From: VXRD01 sp965242535
GTDB lineage: Bacteria; Latescibacterota; UBA2968
Direction of reading: 5' to 3'
NCBI GenBank assembly: GCA_965242535.1
Contig: OZ251458.1
Span: 3,038,001 to 3,102,000 of the forward strand
DNA length: 64,000 nt
Below are positions 44,495 to 52,200 of the stretch, piece by piece (the stretch's first letter is position 1; each line of letters begins with the position of its first letter). The notes below the pieces were generated by a model, which saw only the letters and a list, made by a program, of their open reading frames with translations, ran no database searches and was not told where the DNA came from. A program made the position numbers and the translations under genes.

Positions 44495-44842
44495 CTAGAT
44501 CTTCTGCCGCGTCCAGCCGCGTTTGACTTCGGGTTGTTTGCGGAATCCCTTTTGCGGTTTGGTGCCGGTCGCGCCCAGGGCCTTTTGTCGCCTGTGGTGG
44601 GCATCCCACTGGCGTTGCGTGCGTTGCCCGTCGTTTGAAGCCAGCCACGCATCCAATTTTTCTTTGGACACGCCGTTTTCCGTCACAATGCCTCCCTTTT
44701 GAAATGCCTGCCGCCTGCGCCTGACTTCGCCCCGCGAACATCCCAGTTTTCGAGCCATGTGTTTGTCGTCTTCGCCAGCGGCCAAAAGGTCTGCAAAGGT
44801 GCGATAAAACATCTCTGCGTCGTCGATTTGAAGATGCGCCAT
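44495..44842 (-). CDS. small basic HTH-like protein
   Basis: A 115-aa protein with a near-perfect ribosome site (AGGAGG) before the ATG at 44842. Residues about 22-50 (LAAGEDDKHMARKLGCSRGEVRRRRQAF) look like a helix-turn-helix; the C-terminal third is rich in Lys and Arg. I do not recognise a named family. A DNA-binding regulator is the simplest reading, target unknown. Confidence 0.65.
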   Translation of the reverse strand: MAHLQIDDAEMFYRTFADLLAAGEDDKHMARKLGCSRGEVRRRRQAFQKGGIVTENGVSKEKLDAWLASNDGQRTQRQWDAHHRRQKALGATGTKPQKGFRKQPEVKRGWTRQKI

Positions 44843-44950
44843 CCTAACCTCCTAAAGGGCCTCCAATTTCGGTGCGGCTGAAAATTGAGACCGATGTGAA
44901 TGGGTTTCCGTTCCGTCCCTAGCCCTCAGGCGTTCTCATGGGGTCGTCTC

Positions 44951-45934
44951 TCACCTCATCCGCGATTCCGACATCCACATATCGGGGTTGTCGCCGAGTT
45001 TGTTTTTTACGCCTGCCGCGATTTCAGCGAGGCGTTGCAGGTGGTCGTCTGAGAGCGTGAACGCGACCGAGGGGAGATTCCATTGGACTTCTTCGGGGGT
45101 TCGCGCGCCGACCAAAAGCGAGGTGATGCCCGGTTGTTGCCGAACCCACGCGAGGGCCATTTCGGCCATGGTGACGCCGATTTCATCGGCGACAGCGCGA
45201 ATTTCCGCAAGCGCGTTGAAGACTTCGGTTTCGCAACCGGGTTCGCCGTGTCGAGCCATGGGGCGGTCACCCGAATAAAGGCGGGTTCGCGCCAAGCCAT
45301 CGGGCACCTCGTCCGCAGAGGCATAACGCCCGGTTAGCAACCCTTGCATCAACGGGCTATAGCAGATGATGCCGATCTCGTTTTCCAAACACATCGGTTG
45401 AATCTCGCGCTCGATCACGCGCCAAAGCAAGCTGTAGGGCAACTGATCGGTGACGATATCGGCGACGGCGAGCAGGTCCGCGAGATCGCCGCAGGCAAAA
45501 TTGCAAACGCCAAGGGCCCGAATTTTCCCCTGATCGCGGAGGCGAGAAAGCGCGCCGGCCGTTTCTTCAATGGGGATGTCGCGATTCGGCCAATGAATTT
45601 GGTACAGGTCGATGCGATCCGTTTGCAGGTTTCTCAGGCTTTTTTCACAGGCTTTGGGCAAGTCATCGGCTGAGAGATGGCCCCCGCCGACTTTGGTGGC
45701 GATCACCGCTTCGCCGCGCCGCCCCTCGAGGCCCTGCCCGAGTACGCGTTCGGAATGGCCGTAACCCTCGGCCGTGTCGAAAAAGGTGATCCCGGCGTCG
45801 AGTGCGGCATGCACGGTGGCGATAGAGACGTCGTCCGCTTGCGCGCCCCAAACATCGCCGCCGGCAAAAGGCCAGCAACCCAACGCGAGGACCGAGACCT
45901 CGATATCCGTGCCGGGAAGTTTGGTGTAAGTCAC
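44951..45934 (-). CDS. aldo/keto reductase
   Basis: A 327-aa NADPH-dependent reductase of the AKR superfamily (TIM barrel). The catalytic tetrad is visible: D53 (FFDTAEGYGHSE), Y58, K81 (ATKVGGGH) and H114 (QIHWPNRD). The C-terminal cofactor region SLLVGARTPEEVQWNL is typical. I chose GTG 45934 (VTYTKLPGTDIEVSVLALG), seven bases after AAAGGA; the longer frame from 46078 has no homology-like content. Substrate unknown; it stands alone. Confidence 0.9.
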   Translation of the reverse strand: MTYTKLPGTDIEVSVLALGCWPFAGGDVWGAQADDVSIATVHAALDAGITFFDTAEGYGHSERVLGQGLEGRRGEAVIATKVGGGHLSADDLPKACEKSLRNLQTDRIDLYQIHWPNRDIPIEETAGALSRLRDQGKIRALGVCNFACGDLADLLAVADIVTDQLPYSLLWRVIEREIQPMCLENEIGIICYSPLMQGLLTGRYASADEVPDGLARTRLYSGDRPMARHGEPGCETEVFNALAEIRAVADEIGVTMAEMALAWVRQQPGITSLLVGARTPEEVQWNLPSVAFTLSDDHLQRLAEIAAGVKNKLGDNPDMWMSESRMR

Positions 45935-46213
45935 GATTTGTCCTTTCGGTGAAGAACCCGTCCGCATTATACGATACAATCGCCAATTACCGATGCCAGG
46001 TGCCTTTTGTGTAATGCACTGTTGGATAAAATAGAATATACGTGTTTGGGATACGACATTCAACACCCAATCAAACAATAATACGGCATCGATGAAGGGC
46101 TTTCAAAAAAAACGTTGGATCGCGGATTGTCGAAGGCAACGGGCACTAGCGAAAAATCTGCGGGCGGCGCCACCGCTGGGTATGGAGACTGGTCACTGGC
46201 AATCTTTTTCCAC

Positions 46214-46242
46214 TTGACATGAGACCGACATTTGGTTCATAT
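46214..46242 (+). promoter_or_regulatory. candidate promoter of the dtxR-feoAB operon
   Basis: TTGACA at 46214-46219, a 17-base spacer and TCATAT at 46237-46242 form a good sigma-70-type promoter, about 50 bp before the DtxR start. It is followed by a palindrome (46253-46270). Confidence 0.6.
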
Positions 46243-46252
46243 TTCTATCAGT

Positions 46253-46270
46253 TGTTTTAGGGGTAAAACA
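46253..46270 (+). promoter_or_regulatory. candidate metal-regulator operator upstream of dtxR-feoAB
   Basis: An 18-base inverted repeat with seven-base arms, TGTTTTA and TAAAACA, around GGGG. It lies about 10 bases past the candidate -10 box and just before the DtxR-family gene, the usual place for an autoregulatory iron or manganese box. Confidence 0.55.
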
Positions 46271-46291
46271 TCAGTTTGGGAGGTGGTCACA

Positions 46292-46816
46292 ATGATGGCA
46301 GCGGACGTTTGGAAAGAATACGAGAGCAACGAGATTTCCCACAGTGTCGCCCATCACTTGGTCGCCATCCACGAATTGATGGGCGATCTGGGCTATGCGC
46401 GGGTGTCGGATGTGGCGCGCACGCTGGAGATCACGCGGGGCAGCGCGTCTTTGACGCTCAAAGCCCTCAAGGCGCGCGGTCTGGTTTTGGAAGATCGCAA
46501 CAAGTTTTTGAAATTGTCCGAAGATGGGCGCAACATCGTGGATTCCGTTTTGGCAAAACGCACCATCGTCCACAAGTTTCTCAACGAAGTGCTCAAGTTA
46601 GACGCGCATCAAGCCGAAGTGGATGCGTGCAAGGTCGAGCATCTCTTGAGCGCGAAAACCGGCGAGCAGTTGTTGCATTTCGTGCGTTTCTTGCTCTCGG
46701 ACGATCCCACCGCGCGGCAATTTCTCGCGGAGTTTTGGCGCAAATTGGCGCGAACCGCAGACGGGCAATGGCCCGTTCAAGATGTCGATCAACTATTTGA
46801 ATTGGAGTGTCGATAA
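46292..46816 (+). CDS. DtxR/MntR-family metal-dependent repressor
   Basis: A 174-aa regulator. An N-terminal winged helix (about 18-80: YARVSDVARTLEITRGSASLTLKALKARGLV) is followed by the dimerisation and metal-binding domain with FLNEVLKLDAHQAEVDACKVEH, the family's FLxxVLGxxxxxAExxACxxEH metal motif. It lacks the C-terminal SH3 domain of DtxR, but a separate FeoA gene follows. With Fe2+ or Mn2+ it should repress transport genes. The ATG at 46292 follows GGAGG by eight bases. Its stop overlaps the feoA start (TAATG). The operator-like palindrome upstream suggests autoregulation. Confidence 0.9.
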   Translation: MMAADVWKEYESNEISHSVAHHLVAIHELMGDLGYARVSDVARTLEITRGSASLTLKALKARGLVLEDRNKFLKLSEDGRNIVDSVLAKRTIVHKFLNEVLKLDAHQAEVDACKVEHLLSAKTGEQLLHFVRFLLSDDPTARQFLAEFWRKLARTADGQWPVQDVDQLFELECR

Positions 46817-47046
46817 TGGATATCGCAACGTCGCTTTTGGGGTGGCGCAAGGGAGATGAAGGCATTATTGAAGGCATTTCAGAGACGAATCGCCTCGCGG
46901 CGCGATTGCGCGAGTTCGGCGCGATGCCGGGGATGCCCGTGCGCGTCTTGCGCGTGGGGTGCCCCGTGGTCATTCAGGTGGGGGCGAGCCGATTTTGCTT
47001 GCGAAAAGCCGATGCCGCGTGCATCAAAGCAAAAAAAGCGGCCTGA
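46816..47046 (+). CDS. feoA: FeoA ferrous-iron transport accessory protein
   Basis: A 76-aa SH3-like FeoA protein: KGDEGIIEGISETNRLAARLREFGAMPGMPVRVLR, then CPVVIQVGASRFCLRKADAACI. FeoA assists FeoB at the cytoplasmic face. I chose ATG 46816 (GGAG eight bases upstream) rather than the GTG at 46807. The TAATG overlap with dtxR and the overlap with feoB show a single transcript. Confidence 0.92.
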   Translation: MDIATSLLGWRKGDEGIIEGISETNRLAARLREFGAMPGMPVRVLRVGCPVVIQVGASRFCLRKADAACIKAKKAA

Positions 47047-49226
47047 TGCTTATGGCAACGGATCTAGCAACTCAAAAACGCGTGTCTGCCGAGCGCGCCA
47101 CGGTCGCGTTGATCGGCAATCCCAATACGGGCAAGACGACGCTTTTTAACGCGCTGACCGGGCTTTCGCAGCGCGTGGGAAATTTCCCAGGCGTGACGGT
47201 CGAGCGCAAAATGGGGCAACTGACATTGCCCCAAGTGGGCGCGGTCGACCTGCTGGATTTGCCCGGCACATACAGCTTGTCGGCGCGATCTCCCGATGAA
47301 GTCATCGCGGTTGAAGCCCTGATGGGCGTTTTGGAGGGCGAACGCGATCTTCAAGCCGCGCTCGTCGTGCTCGACGCCAGCAATTTGCGGCGCAATTTAT
47401 ACGTCGCCTCGCAGCTTCTCGAACTGGATTTGCCCCTGGTCGTGGCCCTCAACATGTCGGATGTGGCCAAGGCCAGGGGCATTTTTATCGACGCGGATAG
47501 GCTGACCGAGCGGCTCGGCGTGCCGGTCATTCCCGTGCAGGCCAACAAACGCGCGGGCCTCGACGCCTTAAAAGACGCGCTCGGCCGCGTGCTCGACGAG
47601 GGCATGGCGCCTGCGCGCAGCGGGGCCTTGCCGCAATCGTGGTGGACGGATATCGACTCGTTGGCGAAAAAATACGAGGGCGCGTCTGCGGGCTTGGTGT
47701 TGCGCGGGTTGATCGACGATCGCGGCGCGTTTGCAACCGCTGTTTTGAAACGCTTCGGCGATGGCTTTGCCGCCGATATCCGCGCCTTGCGCGCACGGGT
47801 CGAAGGAGAGGGACTATCGATCCGAGAGAGCGAATCGCGCTATCGCTGGATCGACGAGGTGCTCGACGGCGCGTTGCGCGATCCGGAGCCGCTCCGCAAA
47901 ACCCGATCCGATCGGTTGGATCGCGTGCTGACGCATCCGCTCGGCGGCCTCTTGAGTTTTGCCGCGCTGATGTCCCTGGTTTTTCAGGCGATTTTTTCGT
48001 GGGCCGCGCCGCTGATGGACGCGATAGACGCGCTGTTTGGCGCGCTCGGCACTTGGGTGTCCGGGTATTTCCCGGAAGGCGCGTTGCAAAGCATGGTGGT
48101 CGATGGGATCATCGCAGGCGTGGGCGGCGTGGTCATTTTTTTGCCGCAGATCTGCATCCTCTTTCTCTTCATCGGCCTGCTCGAAGATTGCGGGTATATG
48201 GCCCGCGCCGCGCTGCTGATGGATCGGCTGCTCACGCCTTGCGGGTTGTCGGGCAAGTCGTTTATCCCCCTGTTGTCGAGTTTTGCCTGCGCGATCCCAG
48301 GCGTGATGGCAACGCGCACCATCGACGATCCCAAAGACCGCATTGCCACGATGCTGGTCGCGCCGCTGATGAGTTGCTCGGCGCGGTTGCCGGTGTACGC
48401 GATTTTTATCGGGGCGTTTATTCCCGAGCGAACGCTTTGGGGCGGGTTTGGCTTGCAGGGATTGACGCTGTTGGCGCTGTATTGCGTGGGGATTTGCGTG
48501 GCGATTCCGGTGGCGTGGCTGTTGAAAAAGACGCTGTTGAAGGGACAACCCGCGCCGTTTGTGCTCGAACTGCCGTCCTACAAAATGCCCGATCTAAGCA
48601 CGGTGGGCATGCGCGTGTACCAAAGCGCGCGCCATTTTTTAGAACGCGCCGGCACGTTGATCCTCGCCGCGACCATCGCGATGTGGGCACTGGCGTATTT
48701 CCCGCGTTCCGAAACCATTGCCGCGCACTACGAAGCCGAGCGCGTGCGATTGGCAGACGCGCCGCAGGAGGTGCTGTCCAACTTGAACGCCCGAGAGGCA
48801 GGCGCCATGCTCGAACAGAGTTTCCTCGGGCGGATGGGACACGCGATAGAACCGGCCGTAAAGCCTTTGGGATGGGATTGGCGAATCGGGATGGCCGCGC
48901 TGGCGTCCTTTCCGGCGCGAGAGGTGATCGTCGCGGTTTTGGGCACGATTTACAGCTTGGGCGAGGTAGATGAGGAATCCACATCGCTGCGAGACGCGCT
49001 TCGAGGGGCGACATGGTCGGACGGGCGAAAGGTGTTCAACATCCCGGTCGCGCTTTCGATCATGGTGTTTTTCGCGCTGTGCGCGCAGTGCGTTTCCACG
49101 CTCGCGGTCATTCAACGCGAAACGGGCCGCTGGCGATGGCCCGTGCTCACATTTGTCTATATGACCGCGCTCGCGTATCTCGGCGCGTTCGCAACCTATC
49201 AACTCGCTATCGGATGGGGGGGATGA
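47046..49226 (+). CDS. feoB: ferrous-iron transporter FeoB
   Basis: A 726-aa inner-membrane Fe2+ permease with a cytoplasmic GTPase domain. G1 is GNPNTGKTT at 24-32, G2 GVTVE around T51, G3 DLPG at 71-74 and G4 NMSD near 139. The membrane part starts near residue 300 and has the gate repeats CGYMARAALLMDRLL...SFIPLLSSFACAIPGVMATRTI and the second gate with SCSARLPVYA. The start at ATG 47046 overlaps the feoA stop. Length and domains are complete. Confidence 0.96.
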   Translation: MLMATDLATQKRVSAERATVALIGNPNTGKTTLFNALTGLSQRVGNFPGVTVERKMGQLTLPQVGAVDLLDLPGTYSLSARSPDEVIAVEALMGVLEGERDLQAALVVLDASNLRRNLYVASQLLELDLPLVVALNMSDVAKARGIFIDADRLTERLGVPVIPVQANKRAGLDALKDALGRVLDEGMAPARSGALPQSWWTDIDSLAKKYEGASAGLVLRGLIDDRGAFATAVLKRFGDGFAADIRALRARVEGEGLSIRESESRYRWIDEVLDGALRDPEPLRKTRSDRLDRVLTHPLGGLLSFAALMSLVFQAIFSWAAPLMDAIDALFGALGTWVSGYFPEGALQSMVVDGIIAGVGGVVIFLPQICILFLFIGLLEDCGYMARAALLMDRLLTPCGLSGKSFIPLLSSFACAIPGVMATRTIDDPKDRIATMLVAPLMSCSARLPVYAIFIGAFIPERTLWGGFGLQGLTLLALYCVGICVAIPVAWLLKKTLLKGQPAPFVLELPSYKMPDLSTVGMRVYQSARHFLERAGTLILAATIAMWALAYFPRSETIAAHYEAERVRLADAPQEVLSNLNAREAGAMLEQSFLGRMGHAIEPAVKPLGWDWRIGMAALASFPAREVIVAVLGTIYSLGEVDEESTSLRDALRGATWSDGRKVFNIPVALSIMVFFALCAQCVSTLAVIQRETGRWRWPVLTFVYMTALAYLGAFATYQLAIGWGG

Positions 49227-49227
49227 C

Positions 49228-49401
49228 ATGGGCGACTGGCAAAATTGGATCGCGGTTGCGGTGGCCCTGTGGTGTGCATGGCGCGTTGTGCGCGAGGTCG
49301 TGGGGCCGTTTGTCACCCCATCTGCGGGATGTGGCGGCGCGTGCAAAAGCGCGGAATCGCCTTGCTCATCTCCCCGCGAGGAGTTGATCGAGATCGAGTG
49401 A
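49228..49401 (+). CDS. FeoB-associated Cys-rich membrane protein
   Basis: A 57-aa protein, too short to be listed by most gene finders, starting 1 base after the feoB stop. It has one N-terminal helix (WIAVAVALWCAWRVVREVVG) and a Cys-containing tail (GCGGACKSAESPC). This matches the FeoB-associated Cys-rich family, which follows feoB in many bacteria and has been proposed to have a FeoC-like role. Position and pattern are convincing although the tail is short. Confidence 0.78.
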   Translation: MGDWQNWIAVAVALWCAWRVVREVVGPFVTPSAGCGGACKSAESPCSSPREELIEIE

Positions 49402-49412
49402 TGTGCGAGTTT

Positions 49413-49715
49413 TCACTCGTCCATCTCGGACAACTCCAAAACGGTTTCCAACTGTCTCGCCATCGCTGGCTCGGTTGTTCGCAGGTCATAAGTCGCCTGC
49501 AAATTGAGCCAGTACTGGGGCGATTGACCAAAGGCGCGCCCCAATAAAAGTGCCCATTCAGCGGTCACTGGACGCGAGCCGTTGACCACATGCGACACGC
49601 GCATCGGCGACACGCCAATGGCACGGGCCAATCGCGCCTGCGAGATGTTCAATTCATCCAGTATTTCGCGCAGAAATTGTCCGGGATGAATCGGAGGTAA
49701 GCCATTTTTGATCAT
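49413..49715 (-). CDS. higA: HigA antitoxin
   Basis: A 100-aa xre-type antitoxin: IHPGQFLREILDELNISQARLARAIGVSPMRVSHVVNGSRPVTAEWALLLGRAFGQSPQYWLNLQATYDL, the HigA/VapI pattern. It follows higB after 12 bp on the same strand, the typical toxin-first order. It should neutralise HigB and autorepress the operon. Confidence 0.94.
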   Translation of the reverse strand: MIKNGLPPIHPGQFLREILDELNISQARLARAIGVSPMRVSHVVNGSRPVTAEWALLLGRAFGQSPQYWLNLQATYDLRTTEPAMARQLETVLELSEMDE

Positions 49716-49727
49716 CGGTATTTTTTC

Positions 49728-50009
49728 CTAATGATAGTCGACGATTTCAACGCCAAACACGTCGCCATCTACAAAGCGAAAACACACGCGCCACTGGTCG
49801 TTGATGCGAATACTCCATTGACCGCCGCGGTCCCCCTTCAAAGCTTCCAATCGATTCGATAGCGGCAAACGGAGATCGCTTAGTCGCGTCGCAGCGTTGA
49901 GTTGTATGAGCCGCATCGCCGCTCTGTTTTGAATAACCGGAGGATAACGACGGGACTTTCCAGTCCGAAAGAATCGTCTGGTTTCTGAATCGGCAAAGGA
50001 TCGAATCAT
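49728..50009 (-). CDS. higB: HigB-type RelE/ParE-family toxin
   Basis: A 93-aa mRNA interferase. From ATG 50009 (MIRSFADSETRRFFRTGKSRRYPPVIQNRAAMRLIQLNAA) it matches the HigB killer pattern, ending GQWSIRINDQWRVCFRFVDGDVFGVEIVDYH. HigB toxins cut ribosome-bound mRNA. The longer open frame from 50072 would run back into a hairpin region and is rejected. Confidence 0.92.
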   Translation of the reverse strand: MIRSFADSETRRFFRTGKSRRYPPVIQNRAAMRLIQLNAATRLSDLRLPLSNRLEALKGDRGGQWSIRINDQWRVCFRFVDGDVFGVEIVDYH

Positions 50010-50069
50010 GACAAAACGATAAACGTGTTGTTTATGGTCGTCAAGAGGTAAAAAACAGCCATTATCGCG

Positions 50070-50104
50070 CAACCCTCAATCCATTGGGATTGGGGGTTTT
50101 TGTT
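50070..50104 (+). terminator. possible terminator hairpin
   Basis: AACCCTCAATCC and GGATTGGGGGTT form a stem with one G-T pair, followed by TTTGTTTT on the plus strand. It lies between higB (minus) and the metal-binding lipoprotein remnant. No complete plus-strand gene ends just upstream, so it may be a leftover from a lost gene or may insulate the operator. Confidence 0.5.
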
Positions 50105-50129
50105 TTCCTTTGGCTTTGGGATTTTATAT

Positions 50130-50147
50130 ATTTAGCCATGGCTAAAT
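50130..50147 (+). promoter_or_regulatory. palindromic operator, DtxR/MntR-box-like
   Basis: A perfect 18-base palindrome, ATTTAGCCATGGCTAAAT, placed 21 bases before the start of a metal-binding lipoprotein remnant and just before its AGGAGG. Size, symmetry and context fit a metal-responsive repressor such as the DtxR-family protein at 46292. Confidence 0.65.
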
Positions 50148-50168
50148 TTTGTTTTTTAGGAGGGTGTC

Positions 50169-50352
50169 ATGTACCGATTATTCGTCGCGGTGGGTATTTT
50201 GTCGCTCTGCGCGTGTGGCGGCGGAGAAACGCCATCCGTTGCAACCGAGAAAAAACAGGTGATCTGTACGACCGGGATGATCGGCGATTTGGCGCGCCAT
50301 GTCGCAGGAGATCGCGCCGAGGTGATCGCCCTGATGGGGCCGGGCATCGACC
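50169..50352 (+). pseudogene. truncated ZnuA/TroA-type metal-binding lipoprotein
   Basis: The frame begins MYRLFVAVGILSLCACGGGE, a lipoprotein signal with a Cys at about 16, then QVICTTGMIGDLARHVAGDRAEVIALMGPGID, the start of the cluster A-I/TroA-type substrate-binding family (Zn, Mn or Fe importers). After about 61 residues similarity stops and the frame runs antisense into the 3' end of the aminotransferase gene. A normal protein has about 300 residues, and the first metal His that should follow PGxDPH is lost. No permease or ATPase genes follow. The AGGAGG site and palindromic operator upstream remain intact. Confidence 0.85.
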
Positions 50353-50362
50353 GCGAAAAAAA

Positions 50363-51268
50363 TCAAAAGGGGATGGGGTCGCCTTGTGCGGCGGTGTGTT
50401 CGGCGTATCGTCGGCGCAGGCGATAGGTGATGGGGCCCGGTTTGCCGTTGCCGATGGTGCGGCCATCGACCTCGAGGACGGGCGAGAGTTCGCCCATCGT
50501 GCCCGTGGTGAAGCCCTCGTCGGCTGTATGGACTTCGGCGAGGGACACGTTGCGCTCGACCACTTCGATGCCCGCATCGCGTGCGAGGTCGATTGTGACG
50601 CGGCGCGTGATGCCGGGCAGGCAGGAATCCGCATGGGGGGTTATCAGCGCGTTGTTTTTGGCGATGAAAATGTTGGTGGCATTGGTTTCGGAAACATATC
50701 CAAAAATGTCGAGCATGATCGCGTCGTCAACGCCTGCGACATCGGCCTCGATTTTGGCGAGGATGTTGTTGATCAAATTGTTGTGATGGATTTTGGAGTC
50801 GATGCACATGGGCGGGTTGCGGCGCCCAGAGGCGGTGATCAAGCGGATGCCCTCTGCGGCATAAACCGGCGGTTTCCATTCTGCGAGCACGATGAGGCAG
50901 GCGCCGTATCGGTTGAAGCGCGGACTCATGCCGGAGGTGGTTTTTCTCCCCCGGGTGAGGGTGAGCCGAATATGCACTTGGTCGCGCATGGCATTGGCTT
51001 TGAGGGTATCGAAGATCGCGGTTTTGATCGCAACGCGGGAGGGGATGTCCGCAAAGGCCATGGCTTTGGCCGAATCGCAGAGCCTGTCGAGGTGCGCGTC
51101 GAGTTGAAAAATTTTGCCGCCGTACACGCGCAAGCCTTCCCAAACCGCGTCGCCGCCTTGAACCGCGCTGTCAAAGACCGATATTTTGGCGTCTTCTCGC
51201 GGCAGCAAGTCACCGCCGACATAGATGAGGATGGTTTCGTTGCGCGGGTCGGGCAGTTGGACGGACAT
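50363..51268 (-). CDS. branched-chain amino acid aminotransferase (class IV)
   Basis: A 301-aa PLP enzyme transaminating Leu/Ile/Val or related substrates. The start MSVQLPDPRNETILIYVGG comes after GGAG. Fold-type IV features: VQGGDAVWEGLRVYGGKIFQLDAHLDRL near 36-62, PLP Lys159 in IDSKIHHNNLINNI, and GYVSETNATNIFI near 190. D-amino-acid transaminase and aminodeoxychorismate lyase share the fold, so specificity is not certain. The sulfotransferase-like gene ends 4 bases upstream, so both form one transcript. Its stop abuts the lipoprotein remnant. Confidence 0.88.
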   Translation of the reverse strand: MSVQLPDPRNETILIYVGGDLLPREDAKISVFDSAVQGGDAVWEGLRVYGGKIFQLDAHLDRLCDSAKAMAFADIPSRVAIKTAIFDTLKANAMRDQVHIRLTLTRGRKTTSGMSPRFNRYGACLIVLAEWKPPVYAAEGIRLITASGRRNPPMCIDSKIHHNNLINNILAKIEADVAGVDDAIMLDIFGYVSETNATNIFIAKNNALITPHADSCLPGITRRVTIDLARDAGIEVVERNVSLAEVHTADEGFTTGTMGELSPVLEVDGRTIGNGKPGPITYRLRRRYAEHTAAQGDPIPF

Positions 51269-51272
51269 GGGA

Positions 51273-52004
51273 TTACTCCGCTTTGATGGCATGGGCGTAG
51301 AGTTGGTCGTAATGGGGTTGGCAGGCGCGAAGGAGCGGCCGCAGGTGCTCGGGGAAGGGGTCGGGTTTGGGGCGATAGGGTCGAAAGCCCGTGGAGTTGT
51401 GGACGTTGTGATACCAGTGTTTTGCCCAGATACCGTCTTCGGGCCGAGGGCCTGCCCGCCATGTGAGCATGGCCGGGTCAAAGGGCAGGTTCAGGGCATC
51501 GCAGAGTTTTGCGAGTACGCACTGCGGATTTTTGAGGAGTTCGCGGGCGTCGAGCACCGGATAGTCTTGACCGATGGCGCGAAAGGTTTGCAAGAGTTCG
51601 GCTTGCACTTTGTAGCCGGTGTCGCGCAAAGTGGGCGCGGCGAGTTGGTTGGCGAGGGAGGGCAACATGTCGATGGGGTCGCGCGTGAGCAAGATGTTGT
51701 GCGTGTGGTTGAAGAAGTCGCGGTCGATTTCGACGAGGTGATGCGCCATCTGTTTTATGAAGAGCACGGGGCGAGGCGATGGGCCGAGTACGGTGTTGCG
51801 AATGGCGCTTTCCCCGTCGCAGTCCATGTGAGCCATGACTTCGCTCGCGCCCGGGTGTTTGGCACCGGACACGCGCAAGTAGTGGCCGTAGAGGGGTTCG
51901 TCGATGACGCAGGTGTCGGCCCGCTGCGCGAAGGCATACATGAGCGCGGTCGAGACATTTCGGGGGCCGCTCCAGATATTGAGACGCAGAACATCGGTAG
52001 GCAT
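51273..52004 (-). CDS. sulfotransferase-like P-loop protein
   Basis: A 243-aa protein with the PAPS-binding-type loop WSGPRNVSTALMYAF at 11-25 and NILLTRDPIDMLPSLANQ, an RDP motif resembling the 3'-phosphate loop of sulfotransferases. I chose ATG 52004 (MPTDVLRLNIWSGPRNVSTA); the longer frame to 52127 is leader. It lies 4 bases before the aminotransferase start. Similar pairs of a sulfotransferase-like protein and a branched-chain aminotransferase-like enzyme occur in other genomes, but the reaction is not known to me. Confidence 0.82.
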   Translation of the reverse strand: MPTDVLRLNIWSGPRNVSTALMYAFAQRADTCVIDEPLYGHYLRVSGAKHPGASEVMAHMDCDGESAIRNTVLGPSPRPVLFIKQMAHHLVEIDRDFFNHTHNILLTRDPIDMLPSLANQLAAPTLRDTGYKVQAELLQTFRAIGQDYPVLDARELLKNPQCVLAKLCDALNLPFDPAMLTWRAGPRPEDGIWAKHWYHNVHNSTGFRPYRPKPDPFPEHLRPLLRACQPHYDQLYAHAIKAE

Positions 52005-52200
52005 GGCAAAAGCTCGAGGATTCGGCAATGGCATCGCGTTCGGCATGGTAGGGATTGGGATGCGGGAAGTCAAGGGGGAGGCGCGGTCAATACGGCTGAT
52101 GGAGTAGCGTGGACGGATCGCTGCCAAATCGCGTTTGACTTCAAGTGAGCGGCGTGTTATCCTGATGCCGCGACGACGTCACCACAGGAGGGAATGAGCG

